The position numbers were made by a program, and so were the translations under genes. From NCBI GenBank assembly GCA_036656615.1, contig JAVXHY010000007.1, positions 1 through 64,000 of the forward strand: a DNA stretch of 64,000 bases, read 5' to 3'. Source of the DNA: CAUPWF01 sp036656615. Its GTDB lineage: Bacteria; Bacillota; Clostridia; Lachnospirales; Lachnospiraceae. Position 1 is the stretch's first letter. Each line of letters starts with the position of its first letter. Positions 42,859 to 51,612 of the stretch are shown piece after piece. Below the pieces are notes generated by a model. It was given only the letters and a program-made list of their open reading frames with translations. It was not told where the DNA came from and did not search any database.

Positions 42859-44211
42859 TTATAAGCGATTTACAAGTTCTTTGAATTTATCTCCACGTTC
42901 CTCAAAATTCCGAAACATTCCCCAGCTTGCACAAGCCGGGGATAATAAGACTGCATCTCCCGTTTCGGCAAGTTTAGCACATAGATTCACTGCCTCTTCT
43001 AACGTATCAACTAATACGGTATTCTCAAATCCACATTTTTTGGCAGTTTCATTTATTTTTTCTTTTGTTGCACCAATCAAGACTAAATATTTTACTTTTC
43101 CATCAAAAGACTGAATCCACTCATCATATACTGAATCCTTATCATATCCTCCACCAATCAATAACGTTGGCCGATTCATTGCTTGGATTCCCTTTATTGC
43201 CGCATCTGGGTTCGTTCCTTTGGAATCATTATAATACATAATTCCATATTTTTCGCCCACATATTCAATGCGATGCTCCACACCACCAAAATTCTTGATT
43301 ACTTGTTGAACAATCTCAATTGGCGTTCCATATGCCATTGCCATTGCAACAGCAGCCATTACATTTTCATAATTATGCATGCCAAGCAACTGCAATTCAT
43401 TTACGGTACAAATCTCTATCGGCTGGGTTTGCTTATAAATAATATGACCCTGATCTAAGTAGATTCCTTGTTCTAGTTTACGCTGACTGCTAAAATATAG
43501 AACCCTTGGAAGAAGATTCTTTGCAAAATGGCGAAGAATTTCATCCTCATAATTCAACACACATACATCTTCCTGCGTTTGATTCTTGGTAATTGCAAAC
43601 TTTGCCGCCATATATGCTTCCATCGTATGATGACGGTTCATATGATCTTCTGTGATATTAAGTATGGCACTTACTTTTGGTCGAAAACTATCTATACTTT
43701 CCAATTGAAAGCTGCTCATTTCCGCAACCGTTACGGCATCATCTGTCATCTGAAGTGCTGCTTTGGTATATGGATTTCCAATATTCCCTACGACAAACAC
43801 CTGCTTTTTCCATGCCTTCATAATCTCCCCAAGGAGTGCTGTGGTGGTGGTCTTACCATTCGTCCCTGTAATAGCAAGTACCTGCCCTTTTCCAAATTGA
43901 TAAGCTAGCTCTACCTCACCCCAAATCGGAATTCCCTTTTCTTTCATTTTAAGAATCACTGGTAAGTCGGTTGGAACTCCTGGGCTTAAAATAACCAAAT
44001 CTAAGGTATTTATTACCTCCTCTTCCAATACTCCTAATATCACTTCCACACAACTATCGCAACCAATGGATTCTTGTATTTCCTTTTTATTTAATGCTTC
44101 ATTTCCATCATATAAGATAACCTGTGCCTGTTCTCTCCTCAATAAATGACTTGCTCCTATTCCACTCATTCCCGAACCAAAAACAAGTACTCGTTTCTCT
44201 GCTAAATTCAT
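42859..44211 (-). CDS. murD: UDP-N-acetylmuramoylalanine--D-glutamate ligase
   Basis: 450 residues. The N-terminal UMA-binding domain (VLVFGSGMSGIGASHLL), the ATPase P-loop AITGTNGKTTTTALLGEI (about 112-130), the central VAEMSSFQLE and NITEDHMNRHHTMEAY, and the C-terminal HRIEYVGEKYGIMYYNDSKGTNPDA and LLSPACASWGMFRNFEERG are all present. It adds D-Glu in the cytoplasm. It follows mraY by 16 bp. GGAGG precedes the ATG. Confidence 0.98.
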   Translation of the reverse strand: MNLAEKRVLVFGSGMSGIGASHLLRREQAQVILYDGNEALNKKEIQESIGCDSCVEVILGVLEEEVINTLDLVILSPGVPTDLPVILKMKEKGIPIWGEVELAYQFGKGQVLAITGTNGKTTTTALLGEIMKAWKKQVFVVGNIGNPYTKAALQMTDDAVTVAEMSSFQLESIDSFRPKVSAILNITEDHMNRHHTMEAYMAAKFAITKNQTQEDVCVLNYEDEILRHFAKNLLPRVLYFSSQRKLEQGIYLDQGHIIYKQTQPIEICTVNELQLLGMHNYENVMAAVAMAMAYGTPIEIVQQVIKNFGGVEHRIEYVGEKYGIMYYNDSKGTNPDAAIKGIQAMNRPTLLIGGGYDKDSVYDEWIQSFDGKVKYLVLIGATKEKINETAKKCGFENTVLVDTLEEAVNLCAKLAETGDAVLLSPACASWGMFRNFEERGDKFKELVNRL

Positions 44212-44227
44212 AGCGTTCCTCCATCTT

Positions 44228-45184
44228 CTAGATTGCCATCAAAGCAATCAGGCATAATATTGCAGTCAGGATAGAAAACACAGCAACGACCTTTGTTTCC
44301 GACCACCCACATAACTCAAAATGATGATGAATTGGTGCCATTTTGAAAAAGCGTTTTCCCCCTGTTTTCTTAAAATATGCTACTTGTATGACTACGGACA
44401 GTATTTCAACTACATAAACCATCCCTACAATGAGTATAAAAAGTGGCATCTGAAGCATGTAAGCAGTCGAAGCTACAAAACCACCCAAAGCCAAAGATCC
44501 CGTATCTCCCATAAATACACTAGCTGGATATACATTAAATAAAAGGAATCCTAATAATGCCCCCACTACTGCACAGGTAATTGGTTCAATCCCACTCTTC
44601 GTTCCAATTGCTACTACTGTAAAGAATGTTGCAACCAATACAGTTACACTTGATGCAAGACCATCCAAACCATCTGTAAAATTGGTACCATTGACTGTAG
44701 CAATTACAGCAATAAATAGAACAGGTATTGCAAGCCAACCTATGTTTAAGTACTTTCCTCCCCAAAAAGGGATTAACATATCCAAGGGGAGCTTTGCTAT
44801 TTTCACAATATAAAACGCAAATATTCCCGTCACCAATATCTGCAATGCCATTTTTTGCATGGGAAACAATCCATCTGATCGCTTCAGCACAACTTTCAAA
44901 TAATCATCCAAAAAACCTATTAAACCAAATCCTAATGTGACAAATAAAATTGGGATAATTTTCGGGTAATCCTTTACATAAAACAAAGAAGTCAATACTA
45001 CACTTGCCAAGATAATTACTCCACCCATCGTTGGTGTTCCTGTCTTTTTTAGGTGCGACTCAACCCCATCTTCTCGTTCTGTCTGTCCCATCTTTAATTT
45101 TCTCAGAAACGGAATGACTACCGGACCCATAAGCAAACTGAGCACAAACGCAATCAATACCGGAATCACTACCCTATAATCCAT
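44228..45184 (-). CDS. mraY: Phospho-N-acetylmuramoyl-pentapeptide-transferase
   Basis: 318 residues with about ten membrane segments. Signatures: KTGTPTMGGVIIL (about 47-59), FGLIGFLDDYLKV (about 88-100, paired Asp), NGTNFTDGLDGLA (about 165-178), FMGDTGSLALGGF (about 223-235) and the HIGH-like PIHHHFE loop near 290. It forms lipid I at the membrane. A 17-bp-spaced promoter and a roughly 200-nt structured leader lie upstream. GAGGTG precedes the ATG. Confidence 0.98.
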   Translation of the reverse strand: MDYRVVIPVLIAFVLSLLMGPVVIPFLRKLKMGQTEREDGVESHLKKTGTPTMGGVIILASVVLTSLFYVKDYPKIIPILFVTLGFGLIGFLDDYLKVVLKRSDGLFPMQKMALQILVTGIFAFYIVKIAKLPLDMLIPFWGGKYLNIGWLAIPVLFIAVIATVNGTNFTDGLDGLASSVTVLVATFFTVVAIGTKSGIEPITCAVVGALLGFLLFNVYPASVFMGDTGSLALGGFVASTAYMLQMPLFILIVGMVYVVEILSVVIQVAYFKKTGGKRFFKMAPIHHHFELCGWSETKVVAVFSILTAILCLIALMAI

Positions 45185-45240
45185 ATCTACACCTCTTCAT
45201 CTCTTTCGTCTGTCAAAGCAGATATTCAGAATCCACTTTG

Positions 45241-45363
45241 CTACTTCCTCATAACCTCATAGCAGATATCGCTGCTTGTCGGCAGTGGTTTGAACCACTA
45301 CTGAAACAAACAAGTCCCCATTCCCCACTTGTGCCTCTCTAGCATTGAAGTAGGGGATTCACT
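45241..45363. other. Structured element upstream of mraY: leader RNA or IS200/IS605 end remnant (omegaRNA-like)
   Basis: Several hairpins are packed here: AGTGGTT/AACCACT, CAAGT/ACTTG around a C-rich loop, and CCCCACTT/AAGTAGGGG closing just before TTCAC on the plus strand. The CCCC/GGGG stem at the edge and the GTTTGAACCACT hairpin recall right ends of IS200/IS605 tnpB elements, where the omegaRNA scaffold lies. No transposase remains. Read on the minus strand, it would be part of the mraY 5' leader. Confidence 0.4.
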
Positions 45364-45390
45364 TGATGAGATTAAATAACAATCTTACAT

Positions 45391-45419
45391 AGTATACTCC
45401 ATTTTATATTCTTTTTCAA
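45391..45419 (-). promoter_or_regulatory. SigA-type promoter upstream of mraY
   Basis: TTGAAA (45414-45419), 17 bp, TATACT (45391-45396) on the minus strand. The transcript would have a leader of about 200 nt before mraY that includes the hairpins at 45241-45363. Confidence 0.6.
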
Positions 45420-47174
45420 CTATTCCGTTTCTTTTTTCTCATGGTCTTGTTCCTCTTTTTCTATTCCAATATATGGAAGCACATTATCAAAAATATCCCT
45501 CACTACAGGTGCCACAATGGTTCCCCCATAATAGACCCCCTTGGGATCGTGAACCAATGCAATCGCTAAAATCTGGGGATGATCTGCAGGGGCAAATCCA
45601 ATAAAAGACGAAATATATTTATTCGCACTGCGTGGTAATGTCTGTGAAGTAGCCGTTTTACCTCCAATTCGATAACCTTCTAAATAAGCATTTTTCCCAG
45701 AGCCTTCGGATACTACACTTTCCAGAATCATCCGCATAGTCTTTGATGTCTCCTCTGAAATAATACCGGTTTTAGATTCATATGGAAAAGTTAAAAGTTC
45801 CTTCCCTTCTGTGTCCGAGATTTTGACCCCCAAGTGAGGAGTCACCCTAGTTCCCCCATTAATCAGAGCACTTACTGTAGTCGCCATCTGTATGGGTGTT
45901 ATTTGAAAAGACTGACCAAAGGACATGGTGGCAAGCTCTACCAAGCCAATATCCTCTTTTTTATGCATAATCGTTCCTGCCTCACCTGGCAGATCTACGT
46001 TGGTGCTTCCAAGCAGTCCAAATTGTTCAAAATATCTATAGAATTTATCTGCTCCCAGGCGCAACCCCAAATCTATAAATACAGGATTGCATGAGTTTTG
46101 TACTCCTTGTATAAATGTTTCCTCACCATGACCACCCGCCAAATGACAGCGTATTTTTCGGTCTTCTACCATACGATATCCTGGACAATGAAAGGTATCC
46201 TCTAGACTAACTACCCCCTCCTCCAAACAGGAAGACGCTGTAATGATCTTAAATGTAGATCCTGGCTCATAAGTATCATTTATACACCCATTACGCCACA
46301 TTTGATTTAATTTATCTTGCTTTTCCTCATCTGAAATATTAGAAACATCTATTTCTTCATTTAAAGTAAACGGTTCATTTAAATTAAATTCCGGAACGTT
46401 TACCATAGCAAGTATTTCCCCATTTTGTGGATTCATAATCAATATTGCAACTTTTTGAGCTTGTTTTTCTTCCATTACATTCAAAGCTGCCTGTTGTGCG
46501 TACATTTGTATATTATAATCCAAACTGATTTGCAGCGTATTTCCTGGAATTGGCTCAATACGATCTTCCGCTACACCTTCTAATTCAATTCCCCTGGCAT
46601 CTGTTGTCGTTAATATTTTTCCATTTTTTCCTTTTAAATATTCTTCATAATTTACTTCTAATCCTATAATTCCCTGATTATCCCCACCAGTAAATCCCAG
46701 TACTTTAGATGCTGTTTCATTAAATGGATAATATCGTTTGAAATCTTCATCTACCTTTACTCCTGAATATCCATAATTTCTAATTTTATCCCCAATTTCT
46801 TTTTCTACATTTGTCTCAATTCTTTCTATTGAAGAAATCTTTTCTACCTTTTTACGTATTTCACGTTCTTCAACGGAAAGTTCTTTTGTTAGCATTTGAA
46901 TAATTTTCTCTTTGTTTTCAATCTGACTATGAATTACTGAAATAGTACAAACTGTTTTATTGGTTGCCAGCAGCACGCCGTTTGCATCTATTATTTCCCC
47001 TCTTGCAGCCTTAATATCCCGTTCTCTTTCATGTAAAGATTCTGCCTTTTGCTGATAATATTTAGCATCAAATACCATGAGATATATTAACCGTCCAACC
47101 AAACCTAGAATCATAAATGTGGCTGCCAAAAATACAACCAGCATTTTTCTTTTATTATAGGTCTTATTCTTCAT
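45420..47174 (-). CDS. Class B penicillin-binding protein (SpoVD/FtsI-like) with KTA in place of KTG
   Basis: 584 residues. One N-terminal membrane segment (about 12-33), a dimerisation region with RDIKAARGEIIDANG and FKRYYPFNETASKVLGFTG, and a transpeptidase domain (about 235-560). The SxxK motif is EPGSTFKI (near 308), the SxN motif is QNSCNPVF (near 361), and the third motif reads GGKTATSQT, not KTG. No PASTA domains follow. Tandem class B PBPs at this place usually represent a septal enzyme and a spore-cortex enzyme (SpoVD). Which this is cannot be decided by motifs. A hairpin that includes its GGGAGG Shine-Dalgarno separates it from the upstream PBP gene. Confidence 0.88.
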   Translation of the reverse strand: MKNKTYNKRKMLVVFLAATFMILGLVGRLIYLMVFDAKYYQQKAESLHERERDIKAARGEIIDANGVLLATNKTVCTISVIHSQIENKEKIIQMLTKELSVEEREIRKKVEKISSIERIETNVEKEIGDKIRNYGYSGVKVDEDFKRYYPFNETASKVLGFTGGDNQGIIGLEVNYEEYLKGKNGKILTTTDARGIELEGVAEDRIEPIPGNTLQISLDYNIQMYAQQAALNVMEEKQAQKVAILIMNPQNGEILAMVNVPEFNLNEPFTLNEEIDVSNISDEEKQDKLNQMWRNGCINDTYEPGSTFKIITASSCLEEGVVSLEDTFHCPGYRMVEDRKIRCHLAGGHGEETFIQGVQNSCNPVFIDLGLRLGADKFYRYFEQFGLLGSTNVDLPGEAGTIMHKKEDIGLVELATMSFGQSFQITPIQMATTVSALINGGTRVTPHLGVKISDTEGKELLTFPYESKTGIISEETSKTMRMILESVVSEGSGKNAYLEGYRIGGKTATSQTLPRSANKYISSFIGFAPADHPQILAIALVHDPKGVYYGGTIVAPVVRDIFDNVLPYIGIEKEEQDHEKKETE

Positions 47175-47178
47175 AAAA

Positions 47179-47225
47179 AACCTCCCAAACGTATTATTAT
47201 AATTTATTAATACATTTGGAAGGTT
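47179..47225 (-). terminator. Hairpin between the two PBP genes that also pairs the Shine-Dalgarno of the second
   Basis: AACCTTCCAAATGTATT pairs with AATACGTTTGGGAGGTT with two imperfections; TTTTTT follows and then the ATG at 47174. The GGGAGG in the right arm is the ribosome binding site of the downstream gene. It can act as a terminator or as a translational lock. Confidence 0.75.
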
Positions 47226-47235
47226 ATTCTCGTTC

Positions 47236-49080
47236 TTATTGTTTTGTTATATTTAAATAAGGAAATGCCTCTGCCATAATTTGTGCAGATAACTCTGTAA
47301 CATATGAACTGTTGTCTTGTGCCGCTACATTTGGCTCATCAATTACTACATAGATTACAACCTCTGGATGTTCCTGGGGTGCATATCCTATAAATGATAA
47401 GACATACCGCCCCGTATCACGTGGTAATTTTTCCGCGGTTCCAGTTTTACCTCCAATGTCATAGCCTTCCACATTTGCTGTTTTACCCGTACCATAATCC
47501 ATAACTGCTTTCATATATTGCTTAGAAAGTACCGATGTTTGTTCTGTAATTGTTTTCTTTAATAAAACAGGTTCCTTATTTTCTATTACATTGCCACTTT
47601 CATCTTGTATCTGCTTGACTACATGAGGCTGATAATAGATACCTCCATTAATCAAAGAGGAAAAACTGGCCATCATTTGCGTCATGGTTACATTATAACT
47701 CTGTCCAAACGAACTGGTTGCAAGCTCTGCAGGTCCCATGTTTTCTGGTGTGTAAAGAAGTCCCTCTGTAGAACCCTCGCCTGGCAAGTCAATTCCAGTG
47801 TATTCTCCAAATCCAAAAATATGTTGATATTTACAAAATTCTTCCGCTCCAATAGTCTCTGCCATATACATCAATGATACATTGCATGAATTTGCAATGG
47901 CGTCCTGCACACTTTGAATCCCGTGTCCTTCATTATTGTGACAGCGAATATCACGATCACCTACATGTAATGTTCCGTTACATGTATAACTTTCATTTCC
48001 CGCAATTTTCCCAGCTTCTAGTCCTGCTGCAACTGTAAAGGGCTTGGCAGTAGAACCTGGTTCAAAGGTATCACTGACACAAAAATTCTTCCATAATTGA
48101 TTGAGTTTTTCTATGGATACGTCTTCAGACATTTGATCAATCTCTTCTTTTGTATACAAACCAGTTAAATCTCTTGGATTATTTAAGTTAAAGGTCGGAT
48201 AAGATGACATGGCTAACACTTCTCCGGTATTAGGATTCATCATCATTACTGCTGTATTATTGCTCCCCACACCTTCTCTAGCCTCATTAGCATGCGCTTC
48301 ATTAAATGCCCGCACATGGCGATCTACAATACTTTGCAAATTAGCATCAATGGTTGATACCACCACATTCCCATTTTTTGCATCTTTCACCGTACGTTGT
48401 AATGTAGCATCTTTTCCCTGATATCCATAGGCTCTTCCATCTGTACCATTCAAGGTATCATTATAATACCCTTCAATACCACCATTTCCCATATTTCCTG
48501 CAGAAGTAAATCCAATCAAATCACAGGCTAACGTATTATAAGGATAAGTTCTAACATAATCCTCTTCTAACCAGACTCCATCTAACTTTGGATATTTTTT
48601 ATCATCGTTATCTATTTGTTCAAATTTCTTTGCCTCTTCATAACTTATACCTTTTTTTAAAATATTATATCTATTTTCTTTATCCGTCTCTATAATCTTA
48701 CGAACTGTATCCTGGGGAATATCAAAACAATCTTCAATGATTTTCAGTGTTGGATCTACATAAGTTTTATGATGCAGCAAAACTTTTGTATCCAAAATTA
48801 CATTATAAACTCTTTCACTGGTTGCGATTTTTGTTCCGTTTCTATCCACAATATCGCCTCGTTTATATGGAATTACCCGACTATCATACCTTTGCTGATC
48901 TAACACAAGCTTGGTATATTTGTCTCCACTTTGAGCATTGATATATGTTATTTTTCCAATTAAAACAAAAAAAGCCAGCACTACACATACAAATAGTATT
49001 ACTAGCTTTTTTTGCATTTTCTTTGAAAATTTTCTTTTTAGGTATGGGAATGAATTTTTCTTTATTTTTTTATATGACAT
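47236..49080 (-). CDS. ftsI: Class B penicillin-binding protein, FtsI/PBP2B-like septal transpeptidase
   Basis: 614 residues. A basic N terminus and a membrane segment (about 26-48), a pedestal domain (RRGDIVDRNG-like YKRGDIVDRNGTKIA, YVRTYPYNTLACDLIGFT), and a transpeptidase domain with FEPGSTAKPF (SxxK near 335), NSCNVSLM (SxN near 390) and GGKTGTAEK (KTG near 545). It follows the ftsL-like gene by 11 bp and is likely the septal enzyme paired with FtsW. A terminator-like hairpin begins just behind its stop. No PASTA domain. Confidence 0.92.
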   Translation of the reverse strand: MSYKKIKKNSFPYLKRKFSKKMQKKLVILFVCVVLAFFVLIGKITYINAQSGDKYTKLVLDQQRYDSRVIPYKRGDIVDRNGTKIATSERVYNVILDTKVLLHHKTYVDPTLKIIEDCFDIPQDTVRKIIETDKENRYNILKKGISYEEAKKFEQIDNDDKKYPKLDGVWLEEDYVRTYPYNTLACDLIGFTSAGNMGNGGIEGYYNDTLNGTDGRAYGYQGKDATLQRTVKDAKNGNVVVSTIDANLQSIVDRHVRAFNEAHANEAREGVGSNNTAVMMMNPNTGEVLAMSSYPTFNLNNPRDLTGLYTKEEIDQMSEDVSIEKLNQLWKNFCVSDTFEPGSTAKPFTVAAGLEAGKIAGNESYTCNGTLHVGDRDIRCHNNEGHGIQSVQDAIANSCNVSLMYMAETIGAEEFCKYQHIFGFGEYTGIDLPGEGSTEGLLYTPENMGPAELATSSFGQSYNVTMTQMMASFSSLINGGIYYQPHVVKQIQDESGNVIENKEPVLLKKTITEQTSVLSKQYMKAVMDYGTGKTANVEGYDIGGKTGTAEKLPRDTGRYVLSFIGYAPQEHPEVVIYVVIDEPNVAAQDNSSYVTELSAQIMAEAFPYLNITKQ

Positions 49081-49091
49081 TATTTCATCCT

Positions 49092-49589
49092 CTATTGTGC
49101 AACATGACTAGATTGTGCTAATACACCACTTTTGGGTATATTCTGATATTGTTTTACATAATCTCCTGATTCACTTGGGTACTCTATGATTTGTTCTGGT
49201 TCCACATTTACCATTCCAAGTTCATTTACAGCGACATTTCTTACATTTTCCAAATTCACAGAATCTATAATTGCGTTATACATGGTGTTATTTTCTTCTT
49301 TCGTTGATGCCAATTCTTGCTGTAAGCTTGTAATATGCTGAGAGCGTTTGTTAATCTGGGACTGAAGCTGTAAATACTGTGTGCAGGCACAAAGCATGAT
49401 TACTGCCGCTACTGTTAGAAACACAACATAGCTTGCGCTCATATGCATCGCCTTTTTTTGATTTTTACGTACTTGCTTACTGACTCTTCTTGGTCGCTTA
49501 GGCTGTTCTCTTTCTCTTCTTCGTTGTGGTGCCACCTCTGGCTGAAGTACAGTATTACCATACACATATGCTTGTCCTCTGACTGCCAT
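49092..49589 (-). CDS. ftsL: FtsL/DivIC-like septum protein
   Basis: 165 residues. The cytoplasmic part is basic (RRREREQPKRPRRVSKQVRKNQKK, quoted in part), with one membrane segment about 51-71 and a coiled coil about 72-105 (YLQLQSQINKRSQHITSLQQE). The position between rsmH and the first PBP gene is that of ftsL. FtsL with DivIC and FtsQ forms the complex that activates FtsW-FtsI. The ATG at 49589 has GGAG 8 nt upstream. Sequence similarity in this family is always low; the call rests on topology and place. Confidence 0.85.
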   Translation of the reverse strand: MAVRGQAYVYGNTVLQPEVAPQRRREREQPKRPRRVSKQVRKNQKKAMHMSASYVVFLTVAAVIMLCACTQYLQLQSQINKRSQHITSLQQELASTKEENNTMYNAIIDSVNLENVRNVAVNELGMVNVEPEQIIEYPSESGDYVKQYQNIPKSGVLAQSSHVAQ

Positions 49590-49625
49590 CAAACTCTCTC
49601 CTTCCTATATATTCTTTTGTATTTT

Positions 49626-50561
49626 TTAATGCCGCTCAAATATTCGGAGTTTCGCACTTTTGGAACGACTATTTAATTCCATCTCTTCTTCCTTTGGTAA
49701 AATTGGTTTCCTGCTAACAACCTTTCCTTTGGGTACTTGTCCACAAATACAGACCGGAAATTCTCTTGGGCAAGTACAAGGATTCTCATTTTTTCTAAAA
49801 ATGGTTTTTACAATTCGATCTTCAAGTGAATGAAATGTTATCACACAGATTCTTCCATTCTCATTTAATAAATCAATCATGTCATCCAATGAGTCCCGCA
49901 GCACTTCTAATTCTCGGTTTAATTCAATTCGAATTGCCTGAAAAGTTCGCTTTGCCGGGTGTCCACTATTGATCTGAAATTTCATTGGTATGGCATGCCG
50001 TATTATTTCAATTAATTGTCCAGTAGTTTCTATCGGTTCTTTTTCACGTTCTATTACAATGTGTTTCGCAATATTTTGTGCAAATTTGTCTTCTCCATAA
50101 TCTCTAATAATTCGAAAAAGCTGTTTTTCACTGTAGTCATTGACGATGTCCCTAGCTGTCATTTCCTGACGCATATCCATGCGCATGTCCAGTGGGACAT
50201 CTACCCGATAGGAAAATCCTCGTTCTGCCGTATCTAATTGGTACGAAGAAACGCCCAGATCCAAAATAATCCCATCTACCTTGTCAATGCCTATTTCATG
50301 GAGCTTCGACTTCATATCACAATAATTGCTCCTAATTATTGTAACGTTCTCCCCGAAGTCGATTAAACGGATAGCAGCTGCTTCTATTGCTGCCAAATCC
50401 TGATCTATTCCTATTAAACTTCCCTTTTTGCTTAAGCGTTTACACACTTCAAAAGCATGTCCGCCACCACCAAGCGTTCCATCTACGTAAATCCCATCTG
50501 GCTTGATGTTCAGACCGTTTACTGTTTCTTCTAATAATACTGACTCATGATTAAATGCCAT
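49626..50561 (-). CDS. rsmH: 16S rRNA (cytosine(1402)-N4)-methyltransferase RsmH
   Basis: 311 residues. It starts MAFNHESVLLEETVNGL and has the SAM-binding GIYVDGTLGGGGHAFEV (about 25-40), GIILDLGVSSYQLD (about 100-115), RGFSYR, the helical insert, and ICVITFHSLEDRIVK near 235. It methylates C1402 of 16S rRNA. The ATG at 50561 is preferred because GGAGG directly precedes it and would overlap the upstream GTG. It is the second gene of the division cluster. Confidence 0.98.
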   Translation of the reverse strand: MAFNHESVLLEETVNGLNIKPDGIYVDGTLGGGGHAFEVCKRLSKKGSLIGIDQDLAAIEAAAIRLIDFGENVTIIRSNYCDMKSKLHEIGIDKVDGIILDLGVSSYQLDTAERGFSYRVDVPLDMRMDMRQEMTARDIVNDYSEKQLFRIIRDYGEDKFAQNIAKHIVIEREKEPIETTGQLIEIIRHAIPMKFQINSGHPAKRTFQAIRIELNRELEVLRDSLDDMIDLLNENGRICVITFHSLEDRIVKTIFRKNENPCTCPREFPVCICGQVPKGKVVSRKPILPKEEEMELNSRSKSAKLRIFERH

Positions 50562-50607
50562 TCTTTCCTCCACTTCGAACGATAGAAAAAGTATTATACT
50601 TTCACTC

Positions 50608-51045
50608 TTAGATGCTTAGCCCTAATTCGCTCATGTGCTCAGCAATGTCATCCATATTATCTTCTATTGCAGCATTATTCTCATCCCATTTTGCCTTGTC
50701 CCAAATTTCAACCCGATCTAGTACCCCTACCAAAACGACATCTTTTTCTAACGAAGCAAATTCTCTTAGGGCCGAAGATATTAATACTCTGCCTTGCTTG
50801 TCAAGACCACCTTCCACTGCGCTTCCCAAAAAGAAACGTGTGAATTTTCTGGCCTCTTTATTTGTAAGCGGTAAGGTTCTTAGCTTTCCTTCAAAGATTT
50901 TCCATTCGCTGTTAGGATACACAAATAAGCAACCATCCAATCCCTTCGTAACTACGAAATCCTCTCCCAGAGTCTCTCGGAATTTCGATGGGATGATTAA
51001 TCTGCCTTTTGTGTCAATATTATGATTATATTCACCTGTCAGCAT
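50608..51045 (-). CDS. mraZ: Transcriptional regulator MraZ
   Basis: 145 residues with two SpoVT/AbrB-like repeats: MLTGEYNHNIDTKGRLIIPSKFRETL (about 1-50) and FFLGSAVEGGLDKQGRVLISSALREFA (about 70-115). It binds direct repeats upstream of its own operon and represses it. Five such repeats lie 26-75 bp upstream. The ATG at 51045 has AAGAAGG 8 nt before it; an upstream GTG is less likely. Confidence 0.97.
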   Translation of the reverse strand: MLTGEYNHNIDTKGRLIIPSKFRETLGEDFVVTKGLDGCLFVYPNSEWKIFEGKLRTLPLTNKEARKFTRFFLGSAVEGGLDKQGRVLISSALREFASLEKDVVLVGVLDRVEIWDKAKWDENNAAIEDNMDDIAEHMSELGLSI

Positions 51046-51070
51046 ATGAAACACCTTCTTTCGAAATGAT

Positions 51071-51155
51071 CTGCCACTTCTCTACCATTTCTCACCACTA
51101 TTCACCACAATCTACCACTTGAGGTTATTGTATACTACTTTTCAATCCATTTCAA
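51071..51155 (-). promoter_or_regulatory. mraZ promoter and MraZ operator repeats
   Basis: TTGAAA (51150-51155), 17 bp, TACAAT (51127-51132) on the minus strand. Downstream, five GTGGNNG-like repeats (GTGGTAG, GTGGTGA twice, ATGGTAG, GTGGCAG) follow at 10, 10, 10 and 11 bp, covering 51071-51120 and the start site. This is the direct-repeat pattern known for MraZ operators. Confidence 0.75.
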
Positions 51156-51218
51156 CCCCTTTTTCTAATAAAAAAGATTTACTTTTTTATTTCGTTCCTG
51201 AATTTTATATCTGCACGC

Positions 51219-51258
51219 AAAAAAGACTCGGAAACCATAGGTTTTCCGAGTCTTTTTT
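51219..51258 (-). terminator. Terminator after the small membrane protein gene
   Basis: AAAAAAGACTCGGAAAACC and GGTTTCCGAGTCTTTTTT form a long stem with a small loop, T-run on the minus strand, 15 bp beyond the stop. Confidence 0.92.
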
Positions 51259-51272
51259 TATTTATTAATTTA

Positions 51273-51512
51273 TTATTCTAGTACTTGACCTGTCAAAAAT
51301 TCTTGAATATAGCTATAATCTACCACTGCTTTTTGTCGTGGCTGCTTGTCCATATATGATCCATAAGCTGAAAACCCAAGCCATCCTATAATAGTGAGAC
51401 TTACTACTCCTAATACACACTGGTGCATCAGCTTCGTGATTTTTTCTTTTTTCATAATTTGTTTTCTATTTGCTTTTTCTTCTTTATAACGATCCACTTT
51501 TTCCTGACTCAT
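51273..51512 (-). CDS. Small single-pass membrane protein, function unknown
   Basis: 79 residues from ATG 51512, with AAAGGAG 9 nt upstream. A very polar basic N terminus (MSQEKVDRYKEEKANRKQIMKKEK) precedes one membrane segment (about 36-55) and a short outer tail (SYMDKQPRQKAVVDYSYIQEF). The frame is open for 135 bp more upstream, but that part overlaps the end of the degV gene and lacks a ribosome binding site. I do not recognise the family. It has its own terminator and may be cotranscribed with degV. Confidence 0.7.
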   Translation of the reverse strand: MSQEKVDRYKEEKANRKQIMKKEKITKLMHQCVLGVVSLTIIGWLGFSAYGSYMDKQPRQKAVVDYSYIQEFLTGQVLE

Positions 51513-51612
51513 ACTCATTTTCTCCTTTATGCTTCTTAACACCCTTGCCTTGTATTTTATCACATTTTTGAGATTTTGTGTGTGAATTTTATATTTCTTA
51601 TAGAAATCAAAT

